A stretch of 64,000 bases of DNA from Nitrosococcus halophilus Nc 4 (GTDB taxonomy: Bacteria > Pseudomonadota > Gammaproteobacteria > Nitrosococcales > Nitrosococcaceae). Shown here in pieces: positions 53,684 to 62,249 of this stretch; the stretch's first letter is position 1; each line of letters opens with the position of its first letter. The translations under genes were made by a program, and so were the position numbers. The DNA lies in assembly GCF_000024725.1 (NCBI RefSeq), contig NC_013960.1, positions 1,014,261-1,078,260 on the forward strand, read 5' to 3'. The notes below the pieces were generated by a model. That model was not told the DNA's origin. It did no database searches and saw nothing but the letters and a program-made list of their open reading frames with translations.

Positions 53684-54415
53684 ATGCACATGGGAGATGC
53701 GATGATGAAGCTATTCAAATTGTTTGTCGTCCTGCTGTTAATTGGCGCTGCCAAGATCTCACAGGTTGAAGCTGCGTCTTTGGGGGAAAAGATTCTGAAG
53801 GAGCGCTGCAGTAGTTGCCATAATTTAACTGGGCCCGAGCCGGCAACATTAGGGGAACTGAGGGGACGTAAGGGGCCGGATCTCTTTTATGCCGGTAACA
53901 AATACCGGGCTGAATGGATTACGGAATGGCTTCAATCACCACAACGTCTTCGCCCAGCCGGCGTATTTTATCCCGATCATGTGAAGTTGGGCGAGGAGGG
54001 GGATGAAATTGATGCAACCAGTTTTTCTCCCCACCCCGAACTTTCTAAGGAAGAGGCCAAAGCCGTCGCTGAAAGCCTCATGGGCTTTAAAGCAAAGAGT
54101 CTGTTGATTAACCAAGGTGAATATAAGCCAGGAAAAATCCCACTCATGATGGGAGAGCTCCTATTTGATAAATTCCGGGGCTGCCTAGCTTGCCATCAGA
54201 TCGAGCCAGGCTATGGTGGTTTGTCTGGACCGGAAGTTTACACTGCCGCTGACCGTTTGCAGGATGATTATCTCCTTAGCTTCATGCGAGATCCACAAGC
54301 GTGGAATCCAAAGACATTGATGCCTGACAAGCACCTTAAAGAAAGTGATCTTCAAAAGCTGGTGCATTATCTGCATGCTTTGAAAGAGCAAGGTTTTAAG
54401 GAGGCTTCGAAATGA
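53684..54415 (+). CDS. ncgB: Diheme cytochrome c of the nirK cluster
   Basis: A 243-residue exported cytochrome with two heme sites, CSSCH (near residue 42) and CLACH (near 167). A hydrophobic signal (LFKLFVVLLLIGAAKI) follows the Met pair at residues 7-8. The ATG at 53684 is kept because AGGAGGAGGT is 7 nt upstream; an internal ATG is possible. It starts 6 bp after ncgA and overlaps ncgC (ATGA). As in N. europaea, it probably shuttles electrons to NirK. Confidence 0.9.
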   Translation: MHMGDAMMKLFKLFVVLLLIGAAKISQVEAASLGEKILKERCSSCHNLTGPEPATLGELRGRKGPDLFYAGNKYRAEWITEWLQSPQRLRPAGVFYPDHVKLGEEGDEIDATSFSPHPELSKEEAKAVAESLMGFKAKSLLINQGEYKPGKIPLMMGELLFDKFRGCLACHQIEPGYGGLSGPEVYTAADRLQDDYLLSFMRDPQAWNPKTLMPDKHLKESDLQKLVHYLHALKEQGFKEASK

Positions 54416-54789
54416 TCGCAAAGCATCGAATTTCTCTAGTAGGGGTATTGCTAGCCTCTTGTCTGTATGGAGCACAAGCCAACGCCGAGCAAAGCCAGAC
54501 TGAAAAGAATTATCAAGCCTATTGTGGGCAGTGCCATGGCATGAATGGCGATGGCAAGGGAATTAATGTTCGAGATATGTCAACCCAACCACGGGATCAC
54601 ACTGATCCGGAAGAAATGTCGGCCCGTTCTGATGAGGAGTTATTCACGGCGATTAAAGAAGGTGGACAGGCAGTGGACAAATCAGTGCTGATGCCACCGT
54701 GGGAAGATACTTTTACTGATGAAGAAATTTGGGATCTCGTGAAATATCTCCGCGCTTTGTGTGGGTGCGAGTACGGAAAAGCATCCTAG
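54412..54789 (+). CDS. ncgC: Monoheme cytochrome c of the nirK cluster
   Basis: A 125-residue cytochrome c with signal peptide (ISLVGVLLASCLYGAQANA) and one heme site YCGQCHG (about 38-44). A likely axial Met is in VLMPPWEDTFTDEEIW, the class I pattern. It overlaps ncgB by 4 bp and is followed by nirK after 46 bp, so the four genes are probably one transcript. Its job is electron donation to NirK (inference from family context). Confidence 0.92.
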   Translation: MIAKHRISLVGVLLASCLYGAQANAEQSQTEKNYQAYCGQCHGMNGDGKGINVRDMSTQPRDHTDPEEMSARSDEELFTAIKEGGQAVDKSVLMPPWEDTFTDEEIWDLVKYLRALCGCEYGKAS

Positions 54790-54835
54790 CCCCTGTGGCC
54801 CATGGGCTTGAATCCAAGAAGAAGAGAGATAAAGT

Positions 54836-55798
54836 ATGCACAATAAATTTAAATTAACTAATAAAACCGCAGCTGTATTATTCGCCGTTGCAAATTTTGT
54901 TTTTGTGGCACAGGTTGCATTTGCCAAGGAGGTCAAAGTCAAGTTTGAAGTTAAGGAGACAGAGGTTGTCATTGATAATAAGGGTACCCAATATTCGGCT
55001 TGGACTTATAATGGGACTATCCCTGGCCCCGTAGTCCGGGTTACAGAAGGGGATGTGGTTGATTTTGAACTCGTTAATCCGGAAAGCAATCAGCAAAGCC
55101 ACTCTTTAGACTTCCATGCTGCTGTGGTGGACGTTCTCAATGAGCTTGAAGACGTAAGGCCAGGGCACAGCAAGCATTTTACCTTTAAGGCTAAATATCC
55201 AGGTGTCTTTATCTATCATTGCGGGGCCGCTACTATGGCCCAGCATATAGCCCGCGGTATGTTCGGCGTTATCATTGTAGATCCTAAGGAAGGCTACAGC
55301 AATGATTTCCCCAAGCCGGATCGAGAGTACGTGTTAGTGCAGTCCCAATATTTTCCTGATGCTGGTGACAAGGATGCGATGATTGAAAACCGTGATTGGA
55401 CAGCTTCCCTTATCAACGGCAAGATCTTTCACTACGATCCAGTGCATGATGAGAACGCTACCTTGACATTACAATCCGAGCCAGGTGAACGGGTCCGAAT
55501 TTACTTTGTAAATGCCAATATTAACATGCCGGTGGCCCTACACCCCATCGCGGGTATTTGGGACCGGGTCTATGTCAATGGTAATCCGAAGAATGTGCTC
55601 TATGGAGTGCAAACCCATAATATCGCAGTGGCAACAGGGGATATGCTAGATATTGTTTCTCCAGCTGACCGGCCAACGAATAATGCCATTGTTGATCACA
55701 CCATGAGTGCTGCTATGCGTGGCGCCATTACTTTGTTGATGAACGCTCCTGGAGTTGATCCGACACTGGGAAAAGGGGATAAGATCCTCTTGCGGTAG
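54836..55798 (+). CDS. nirK: Copper-containing nitrite reductase
   Basis: A 320-residue periplasmic enzyme reducing nitrite to NO (signal VLFAVANFVFVAQVAFA). Type-1 copper ligands: His89, Cys129, His137, Met142. Type-2 copper ligands: His94, His128, His288. The catalytic Asp92 (SLDFHAA) and His236 (LHPIAGIWD) are both present, so it should be active. The end HTMSAAMRG is typical. In ammonia oxidisers NirK helps tolerate nitrite and supports nitrifier denitrification. It is the last gene before a strong terminator. Confidence 0.95.
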   Translation: MHNKFKLTNKTAAVLFAVANFVFVAQVAFAKEVKVKFEVKETEVVIDNKGTQYSAWTYNGTIPGPVVRVTEGDVVDFELVNPESNQQSHSLDFHAAVVDVLNELEDVRPGHSKHFTFKAKYPGVFIYHCGAATMAQHIARGMFGVIIVDPKEGYSNDFPKPDREYVLVQSQYFPDAGDKDAMIENRDWTASLINGKIFHYDPVHDENATLTLQSEPGERVRIYFVNANINMPVALHPIAGIWDRVYVNGNPKNVLYGVQTHNIAVATGDMLDIVSPADRPTNNAIVDHTMSAAMRGAITLLMNAPGVDPTLGKGDKILLR

Positions 55799-55800
55799 GA

Positions 55801-55830
55801 AAAAAGGGGCGCTAAGCGCCCCTTTTTTAT
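55801..55830. terminator. Terminator between nirK and the P460 gene
   Basis: AAGGGGCGCT (about 55804-55813) pairs with AGCGCCCCTT (about 55814-55823), and runs of A and T flank it. It terminates nirK and also faces the convergent P460 gene. Confidence 0.9.
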
Positions 55831-55910
55831 TATTTAATACTTTTATTTCGTGGGTAGTTACGCTTTGGTTTCTACCCCCATGAAGATGTCAAAGTATTTC
55901 CTTGCTGTTC

Positions 55911-56507
55911 CTATTCCTTAGGTTTTGCAGCCTGAAGGACAGGATAATATTGAGTGAAAACCCAATCGTCCTTGGCATTAGCTTCATGGCATGAATTGCA
56001 CTCAGCAGTGGGTTTGGGTGCAGCTTTACGAGCTAAGGGATATTCCATCCCAAACATGAAATAGGCCCAATTACCTGGCTCGTCAGGAAACCGTTTTGAG
56101 TCTTTGACTGCTGCTTCCAAACCAGTGAATTCACCCATGAAGTAACCGTTGCCTGTCAGCGCCTTTTTGGCACCCACGCTGAGAAGCTCTTTCACCACCA
56201 TGGTCCCATCTGGAAATTCGCCGGTTTTCTTCCAGTGGGCAAATCCTTCCGGATTGATATAGATGTTATGAAATTCAGGTACGATAGCCTTCCCATCATT
56301 CATGTCATTGGGGGTGACTGGCGTGCCCACATAGACCCACTCTCTGTAGTCCTTGGGTTGGAGAAGTTCGTTGTTGACATTAAAGAGAGCAGGAGATGAA
56401 TCTGCCGCGTAGGCTAAGGTATTGAGAGCGACATAACCTACAAAGGCAAAGCTGGCAACTTTCCGAAGATATTGGGTTTTATGACGTTTGGAATCGGACT
56501 GCTTCAT
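55911..56507 (-). CDS. Cytochrome P460
   Basis: A 198-residue exported cytochrome P460, a monoheme enzyme that oxidises hydroxylamine, and NO, to N2O or nitrite and protects ammonia oxidisers. The start is ATG 56507, preceded by AGAGGT; a longer frame reaches the MocR stop but has no ribosome site. The signal (VASFAFVGYVALNTLAYA) is followed by the P460 fold: NDMNDGKAIVPEFHNIYINPEGF, GYFMGEFTGLE, and the heme site ECNSCHEANAKDDWVF near the C-terminus. The gene lies 51 bp after the MocR-type regulator in the same orientation. The crosslinking Lys of the P460 heme cannot be fixed by eye. Confidence 0.92.
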   Translation of the reverse strand: MKQSDSKRHKTQYLRKVASFAFVGYVALNTLAYAADSSPALFNVNNELLQPKDYREWVYVGTPVTPNDMNDGKAIVPEFHNIYINPEGFAHWKKTGEFPDGTMVVKELLSVGAKKALTGNGYFMGEFTGLEAAVKDSKRFPDEPGNWAYFMFGMEYPLARKAAPKPTAECNSCHEANAKDDWVFTQYYPVLQAAKPKE

Positions 56508-56558
56508 AGGATACCTCTTACGAAAATTTATAGATTTTCTTTGTTGATAGAGTTGCAA

Positions 56559-58124
56559 TTAGTTTGAAAGCACTTTAGGTTTTGGCGAAGGGTGGCCCTT
56601 GCCTTGACCAGCATTAGGGTTGTCTGTGTAGCGTTGTTTTGAATGGCCCAGAGTGTTTGCTAGTGCTGTTGCCACCCTTGCAATTCCCTCGCGAATTTGA
56701 AGCTCAGGAAGGGAGGAATAACCCAGGATTAGCGTACGCTCACTGTATTCCTTATGGCCGTAATCGTAGGCGCCTCCGCTTTCTAAAGTGTAAATCCCAA
56801 CGCCCACTTCCTGGGCAATCGCCTGTACTTCGGCGGCTGTAGGAAAATCCGGAGGTAGGTGCCAGACAATATGCATTCCTCCCTCTAAGCCGGACAGAGT
56901 AACCTCCCCAAAATGTGACTTTAAGGCGGCTATTAGGCAGTCACGGCGGCGAAGGTACATGCGTCGGATTTGTCGCAGATGCTTAGCGTAGCTACCGCTG
57001 GAGATAAGATCAGCCAGGACGGCCTGATCAAGCCAAGGGTTGCCGCTATCCAGCAAAGCCTTGACTGTTTTTGCAGGTTCCACTAGCTCTCCAGGGACCA
57101 CTACATAGCCCAGGCGAAGCCCGGCACCAATCGATTTCGACACTGTTCCCATGTAAATCACGCAGCCATAAGGGTCCAACCCCGCTAGAGCCGTCAAGGG
57201 GGACCCATTATGCCGGAAATCGCTGTCATAATCATCCTCAATCAAGTACGCTCCCACTTGTCCGGCCCAGTCCAGTAATTGGACTCTGCGTTTTAGGGAT
57301 AGGGTTGAGCCCATGGGGTATTGATGAGAAGGGGTGACATAAGCCAAACTCACCGGTGTGGGGGGAAGTTTTGAAACTTGCAATCCATATTTATCCACCG
57401 GTACAGGATGGAGCTGGGCGCCATAACTTTCGAATACATAAGCGGCCCCCTGGTAACATGGGCATTCTGTGACCACTCGTGTTCCTTGACCCACCAATAA
57501 ACGGGCCACGATGTTCAGCGCCTGTTGGCTACCACTTACGACAATAACTTGCTCCGGGGTAACAACTATCCCACGGGCGGGTCCTAAGTGATTGGCGATG
57601 GCCTCTCGCAGTGCCAAAATGCCAGCAGGGTCTCGATACTCTGTCAGGTTAGCCCCGCCTGCATTCAAATGGCGTAAAATTAAGCGTCGCCAGGTTTTGA
57701 CCGGAAAAGAATGAGGATCCAGGCGTCCCACCCGAAAATCCAAGGCAAGGCGATTTTGTTGAGAATTGGCCACTTTTTGGGCCCGGCCTCGAAACAGTAC
57801 TGGATGCCGTCTTGCCTGAGGTTTTTCAGGAAGCACCAGCGGTTGGGTTGGTGCTTTGAGGACCAAGGAATCCATGGGTAAGTGGGAATTGACATAGGTG
57901 CCTACTGCTTCCTGGGTCTGAAGGTAGTCCTCAGCAATGAGGCGGTCATAGGCTAAGAGCACCGTATTGCGGGAGACCCCCAACTGTTCGCTTAAGGAGC
58001 GGGTGGCAGGCATGGGGGTGCCCGGTTTCAATTTACCGCTCAGGATCAAGCCACGAATTTGTTCAAAAAGTTGGCTTTGTAAAGTTTGCTTGCTCCGGCG
58101 CTCTAGCTTCAGCGGTAGTTGCAT
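56559..58124 (-). CDS. MocR-type GntR/aminotransferase-fold regulator
   Basis: A 521-residue regulator. The N-terminal GntR winged helix covers residues about 13-75 (LFEQIRGLILSGKLKPGTPMPATRSLSEQLGVSRNTVLLAYDRL). The rest is a type I aminotransferase fold with a PLP lysine in MGTVSKSIGAGLRLGYVV. MocR proteins sense PLP-linked or amino compounds. Here the regulator is in tandem with the P460 gene and divergent from haoA, so either or both may be targets (inference). The C-terminus is basic and Gly/Pro-rich. Confidence 0.93.
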   Translation of the reverse strand: MQLPLKLERRSKQTLQSQLFEQIRGLILSGKLKPGTPMPATRSLSEQLGVSRNTVLLAYDRLIAEDYLQTQEAVGTYVNSHLPMDSLVLKAPTQPLVLPEKPQARRHPVLFRGRAQKVANSQQNRLALDFRVGRLDPHSFPVKTWRRLILRHLNAGGANLTEYRDPAGILALREAIANHLGPARGIVVTPEQVIVVSGSQQALNIVARLLVGQGTRVVTECPCYQGAAYVFESYGAQLHPVPVDKYGLQVSKLPPTPVSLAYVTPSHQYPMGSTLSLKRRVQLLDWAGQVGAYLIEDDYDSDFRHNGSPLTALAGLDPYGCVIYMGTVSKSIGAGLRLGYVVVPGELVEPAKTVKALLDSGNPWLDQAVLADLISSGSYAKHLRQIRRMYLRRRDCLIAALKSHFGEVTLSGLEGGMHIVWHLPPDFPTAAEVQAIAQEVGVGIYTLESGGAYDYGHKEYSERTLILGYSSLPELQIREGIARVATALANTLGHSKQRYTDNPNAGQGKGHPSPKPKVLSN

Positions 58125-58643
58125 AGGCCTTAACTTTGGTGCTTGTCTAAAACATTATGATTGACTGGACCTATTATAATTTAATTTATTGAAATTAACA
58201 TAGGACCAATAGGGGCGATTCTATTGGTACCATTTTGGTGGTACATATACTTATATTTAGGGCCACAGTAAATTTGGGTAGCTCAATCCAATACCTCTCT
58301 CCACGGCTTTATTGCAATGAGCTGTTTTGTTGTTATACTCACGCCAGTTGCAGGTGTAGTACTGAGGCCTTGTTGACCGCAAATTATGGTCCTTGATTGT
58401 GCTTTTGTAAGCAATTTAAAAAACCAATATTTTATAGTTTTGTCAATCACTTAGTTACTTCATGTGCAGCTATGCTGGTATCAATTAGGAACAATGATTG
58501 GTGCCATGTTTTAGTATTGAACTGGTCCTAATGGTCTTCTTGTTTTTTTACTAGGCGGTACTTTCCATTGAGACCAGTAAACCCTATAACCACAAAAAAC
58601 ATAGCATTTATGCTTTAGGACCCCGGGTGCGAAGGAGGTCAAT
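58125..58643. promoter_or_regulatory. Shared regulatory region of MocR-P460 and hao
   Basis: About 520 bp without a gene between the divergent starts. It contains an inverted repeat ACCAATAG (58205-58212) and CTATTGGT (58221-58228) with an 8-nt loop, near the MocR promoter, plus several GGTACC/GGTGGTAC-like boxes (58226-58245). The remainder is AT-rich. The repeat is a candidate MocR operator. A hao promoter cannot be fixed by eye. Confidence 0.5.
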
Positions 58644-58676
58644 GTGAGTGACAGTGCAATTAGAGGTCAATTATGA
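58644..58676 (+). CDS. Ten-residue leader frame overlapping haoA start
   Basis: GTG 58644 follows GGAGGT (58634-58639) closely and opens a frame reading MSDSAIRGQL, ending in TGA 58674-58676. The TGA overlaps the haoA ATG as ATGA. The sequence around it is a duplication of the haoA start: GAGGTCAA…TGAGTGACAGT occurs at 58635 and again at 58663. The haoA N-terminus also begins MSDS. Translation of this leader may be coupled to haoA; it may equally be a silent duplicate. Confidence 0.4.
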   Translation: MSDSAIRGQL

Positions 58677-60415
58677 GTGACAGTATAATTGGAAGGCTTT
58701 TGCGAGCCACTGCCACGGTAGCCAGCGTAAGTTTGTTATTCGTGGGCAGTGCAAATGCTGAAATCCCCAATGAGCTTTACGAAGCTCTGGGAGTGGATAA
58801 GTATGAAGCTTCGCCTAAAGAGCTATATGAAGCAGTAACAGAGCGTTATTATGATCCAGCGCAAGGGCATGGGGAAGGGAAATATGCTGAATACTGGGAG
58901 CCTATCCCGTTCAGTCAATATATGGACCCTTACACCTACTACAAGCCGCCGAGTTCACCGGCCAAGGTCGCTACCCGCGAAGAGTGTGTAGAATGCCATG
59001 AAGATGAAACTCGGGGTTGGGTTCATGCCTGGAAAAAAAGTGTCCATGCAAATTTAGATGAGATCCGTAACCTACCAAAAGACGATTCCCGCTACTACAA
59101 GAAAAGGCTTATAAAAGAGGTCGAGGATAATCTCCGTTCCTTGGGCAAACTTGGGGAAGACGAAGAACTCAAAGAGGTGGCTTGTATCGATTGCCACGTT
59201 GGCATTGGTGCTGAAAAAGGCCATCATAAAGAAGATCTTCGCATCCCTGATGCGGCCACTTGTGGTGCCTGCCATCTGAAAGAGTTTGCCGAGCGGGAAT
59301 CGGAGCGTGATACGCTTACCTGGCCAACCACAGATGTGAAGGGTAATAAAATCGATCCGGTTTGGCCCCCGGGACGTCCCTCCCATGCCCTTGATTACCA
59401 AGCTAACGTAGAGCTTGCCACCTGGGCGGCAATGGAAGATCGGGAAGTGGCAGAAGGTTGCACCATGTGTCATATCAACCAAAACCGCTGCGACACCTGC
59501 CATACTCGCCATCAGTTCTCGACGGTAGAAGCCCGCAAGCCAGATGCTTGTGGTTATTGCCATAATGGGGCTGATCACAATGAGTACGAAAACTACTTGT
59601 TCTCTAAACATGGTGCCATTTACCTGATGTTAGGAGATGAGTGGGATTGGGAAATGCCGCTTCGGGATGCGATCGGAAGAAATGGACAAACTGCACCAAC
59701 CTGTGCTTTTTGCCACTTCGAGTACAAAGGCCGGTTTGGCCATAATGTGGTGCGCAAGGTACGGTGGGCCTTCAACCCTCAGGAAAAAATCGCCAACAAC
59801 CTTGAGCATGAGTGGTATGAGGACCGTAAGGACGCGTGGGTAGAAACCTGTAACAATTGCCACTCGCCCACCTTTGCCGAGGCTTATCTAGAATTCATAG
59901 ATAATGGGATTATTTCTGGCCTTAAAAAGCAGATCGAGGCGAAGCACATCATAGAAGGTTTATATGAAGATGGGTTGTTGCCGGGTCAGAAAACTAACCG
60001 TCCCGCTCCACCGAAGCCGGAGCATGATGCCCCCGGTGAGTTCTTCCAGCTCTTCATTGCAAAAGACAATAACCCCACCGCGGTTGAGCTGCAGTACGCA
60101 AAAATGTGGGAGCAGGATTTGCTCAAGCATTATAAAGCGCTTGCTCACGCAAACCCTGGATTTTGGACTTACACCGAAGGCTGGGGTCCGTTGCTGGAGC
60201 GTTACACCAATATCCAGGATGCTAATACCCAGCTCAGGGAGTTTGCCAAGCTGAAAACCAAAGTCGCTATGATGGAAGGCGATATAAAAGCTGCTGGCAT
60301 ATTAGACCTGGATAATCAGGTAGAGCGCGCTGTTGTGGGTGGCCTTGGCGGCGGTATGGTGCTTGCTGGCGTGGGTTTGGTGGCTTGGCGTCGTAAGCAA
60401 CAGTCGGAAGGTTAG
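58673..60415 (+). CDS. haoA: Hydroxylamine oxidoreductase (octaheme)
   Basis: A 580-residue periplasmic enzyme oxidising hydroxylamine, the energy-yielding step of ammonia oxidation. Eight CxxCH sites are present, with Cys at 105, 171, 197, 263, 273, 293, 344 and 393. The fourth (263-267) corresponds to the P460 catalytic heme. A Tyr in FWTYTEGW (about residue 500) is the likely crosslinking residue. The signal is residues 1-29 (LLRATATVASVSLLFVGSANA). The last ~30 residues have a hydrophobic helix followed by RRKQQ, like the C-terminal anchor of HAO homologues. A duplicated leader precedes the start. Confidence 0.98.
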   Translation: MSDSIIGRLLRATATVASVSLLFVGSANAEIPNELYEALGVDKYEASPKELYEAVTERYYDPAQGHGEGKYAEYWEPIPFSQYMDPYTYYKPPSSPAKVATREECVECHEDETRGWVHAWKKSVHANLDEIRNLPKDDSRYYKKRLIKEVEDNLRSLGKLGEDEELKEVACIDCHVGIGAEKGHHKEDLRIPDAATCGACHLKEFAERESERDTLTWPTTDVKGNKIDPVWPPGRPSHALDYQANVELATWAAMEDREVAEGCTMCHINQNRCDTCHTRHQFSTVEARKPDACGYCHNGADHNEYENYLFSKHGAIYLMLGDEWDWEMPLRDAIGRNGQTAPTCAFCHFEYKGRFGHNVVRKVRWAFNPQEKIANNLEHEWYEDRKDAWVETCNNCHSPTFAEAYLEFIDNGIISGLKKQIEAKHIIEGLYEDGLLPGQKTNRPAPPKPEHDAPGEFFQLFIAKDNNPTAVELQYAKMWEQDLLKHYKALAHANPGFWTYTEGWGPLLERYTNIQDANTQLREFAKLKTKVAMMEGDIKAAGILDLDNQVERAVVGGLGGGMVLAGVGLVAWRRKQQSEG

Positions 60416-60421
60416 TCCTCA

Positions 60422-61477
60422 GTGTCTGTGGCTGAAAAAACCATGCCACCTTCTTCAAAAGGAGTAAGCAGAGCTCCCCTGTTTATCGGGGTAATCCTGA
60501 TAGCAGGGGGGCTTCTCCTCTTAGGTTGGTTGGGATGGGCGATTCTCCATTCAGCCGGCGATGGGGAAGCGCCGTATCAATACAAAAAGGTGGCAGAAGG
60601 TGGGGTAGAAAAATTCCCTGATTTGGGCCTTGAGGCCTATGAGGGGATGACTATCCGTAAGTACGAACTACTTGCAGAAGAAGTACAAAAAGATCCCTTG
60701 GTAGAGTTTTACACAGGGTCTAAGGGGGACCATGCTCCCGTATTGCTGGAGTGGAAAAATAATCTTATTGAACCCGTGTTAACGGTTAGCGGCGACATTA
60801 AAGATTTGACTAAATTGGCTCGGGCAATTGCTGAGCATGTGCCATCTGAAGCGGTGGTACTGGGTTGGTGGGATACTTCCCGTCAGCTTGAATTGCTCGA
60901 GGGGGTGAATACCTTATTTGATGAAAATCTGGCTCAACCCCTGCTAATACCTGGCCCCTGGGCCAAGCAACAGAAGGCGATTGAAAATTTAGAGCACGAG
61001 TTTTGGCAGGTCACTGACTCAAGCGAGGCAAAAGTCCGCCAAAAGCGTATTGCGGAAGCGCTGTTGGCTGACGAAGCTACGGGTGCGTCAATACTGAGAG
61101 AATTGGCCGGGGGCCGTGAAGCCTATGTTGTCGTCCACTGGGCCGATGCCTATAAATTGGGGGGCATGGCGCCCGAGCGCTTTGGTATTGGTTATAATGA
61201 TTTTCCCGGCAGCAAGCAGACACATGCCTTAATTCCTCGTGTCAAGCAATGGATGGAAGAGAATGGCTATGAGACCTACCTGGTTCAGCGCCAGGGGGAA
61301 GATACGGTTCGCGCTTATTTTCTGACCGATAGTGCTTATAAAGATACTTTAATAGCCAAAATGTTGCCCTTTAGCACTTCACAACCAACAGAACTTGAAA
61401 AGCTCAAATTGGTTGCTCAGTATGGAGGTTACTGGGTCTATTCTTTACCGCCTGCTCCTGCTAATGACGCTGGTTAA
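60422..61477 (+). CDS. haoB: HaoB protein
   Basis: A 351-residue protein coded just after haoA in ammonia oxidisers, with GTG start 60422. One N-terminal membrane helix (APLFIGVILIAGGLLLLGWLGWAIL, about 15-39) is followed by a large soluble domain, presumably periplasmic. No heme motif is seen. The role is not settled; its fixed place suggests assembly or stability of HAO or the electron path. Confidence 0.93.
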   Translation: MSVAEKTMPPSSKGVSRAPLFIGVILIAGGLLLLGWLGWAILHSAGDGEAPYQYKKVAEGGVEKFPDLGLEAYEGMTIRKYELLAEEVQKDPLVEFYTGSKGDHAPVLLEWKNNLIEPVLTVSGDIKDLTKLARAIAEHVPSEAVVLGWWDTSRQLELLEGVNTLFDENLAQPLLIPGPWAKQQKAIENLEHEFWQVTDSSEAKVRQKRIAEALLADEATGASILRELAGGREAYVVVHWADAYKLGGMAPERFGIGYNDFPGSKQTHALIPRVKQWMEENGYETYLVQRQGEDTVRAYFLTDSAYKDTLIAKMLPFSTSQPTELEKLKLVAQYGGYWVYSLPPAPANDAG

Positions 61478-61507
61478 TTTTGGGTTTTCCTTTGAAGGAG
61501 AAAGTTT

Positions 61508-62230
61508 ATGAACCAGACAATTAGACATTTATGTTTTTATGCTCTGCTTGCAGTTGCCATGGGAACAACATGGGCCCAAGATGAACCCCCCTATGATGGG
61601 CTCAAAAAATGCAAAAGTTGCCATGAGCCCCAGTATGACTCATGGCTTGAAACAGCTCATGGGCAGGCGATGGAGTCCTTAGAGCCTGGTGAAGAAGCAG
61701 AGGCAAAGGAAAAAGCAGGATTAGATCCGGATGAAGACTACACCGAAGATCCTGACTGTGTCGGCTGCCATGTAACGGGGTTTAGAAAGTATGGGGGCTA
61801 TGAAATTGCTCTCCCTAGGCGTTTGAAAAAATATTTGCAGGGCGTCGGTTGTGAATCCTGTCATGGCCCTGGATCTGAATACAAGCATATTCATAAGGAT
61901 GCGGCTGATAAATTTGATGAAACCCAGGAAACTACCCCACGGGAAGAGCTTGTAGCTGCGGGCCAGGTCTTTACGGATAAAGAAATCGAGGAGCGCTGTA
62001 ATGCCTGCCACCTCAACTACGAAGGTTCCCCCTGGCCTCATGCCAGAGAGCCTTATACGCCTTTCACCCCTGAGGTGGACCCAAAATACGAGTTTAAATT
62101 CAAAGAAGCGGTGCGTAATGATGAGGAGATGCACGAGCATTATAAGCTAGAGGGCGTTTTTTCTGGTGATCCGGTGGCATCGTTCCATGAAGAATTCCAA
62201 AAGCACGCTACGCCACCGAAGAAGAAGTAA
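61508..62230 (+). CDS. cycA: Cytochrome c554 (tetraheme)
   Basis: A 240-residue periplasmic cytochrome that accepts two electrons from HAO. Four heme sites are visible: KCKSCHE (35-39), DCVGCHV, GCESCHG and RCNACHL. The signal is residues 1-23 (YALLAVAMGTTWA). The mature protein is acidic. It starts 30 bp after haoB with GAAGGAG upstream, and is followed by cycB after 19 bp. Confidence 0.97.
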   Translation: MNQTIRHLCFYALLAVAMGTTWAQDEPPYDGLKKCKSCHEPQYDSWLETAHGQAMESLEPGEEAEAKEKAGLDPDEDYTEDPDCVGCHVTGFRKYGGYEIALPRRLKKYLQGVGCESCHGPGSEYKHIHKDAADKFDETQETTPREELVAAGQVFTDKEIEERCNACHLNYEGSPWPHAREPYTPFTPEVDPKYEFKFKEAVRNDEEMHEHYKLEGVFSGDPVASFHEEFQKHATPPKKK

Positions 62231-62249
62231 ATGCTAGGAGTGAAATAAT

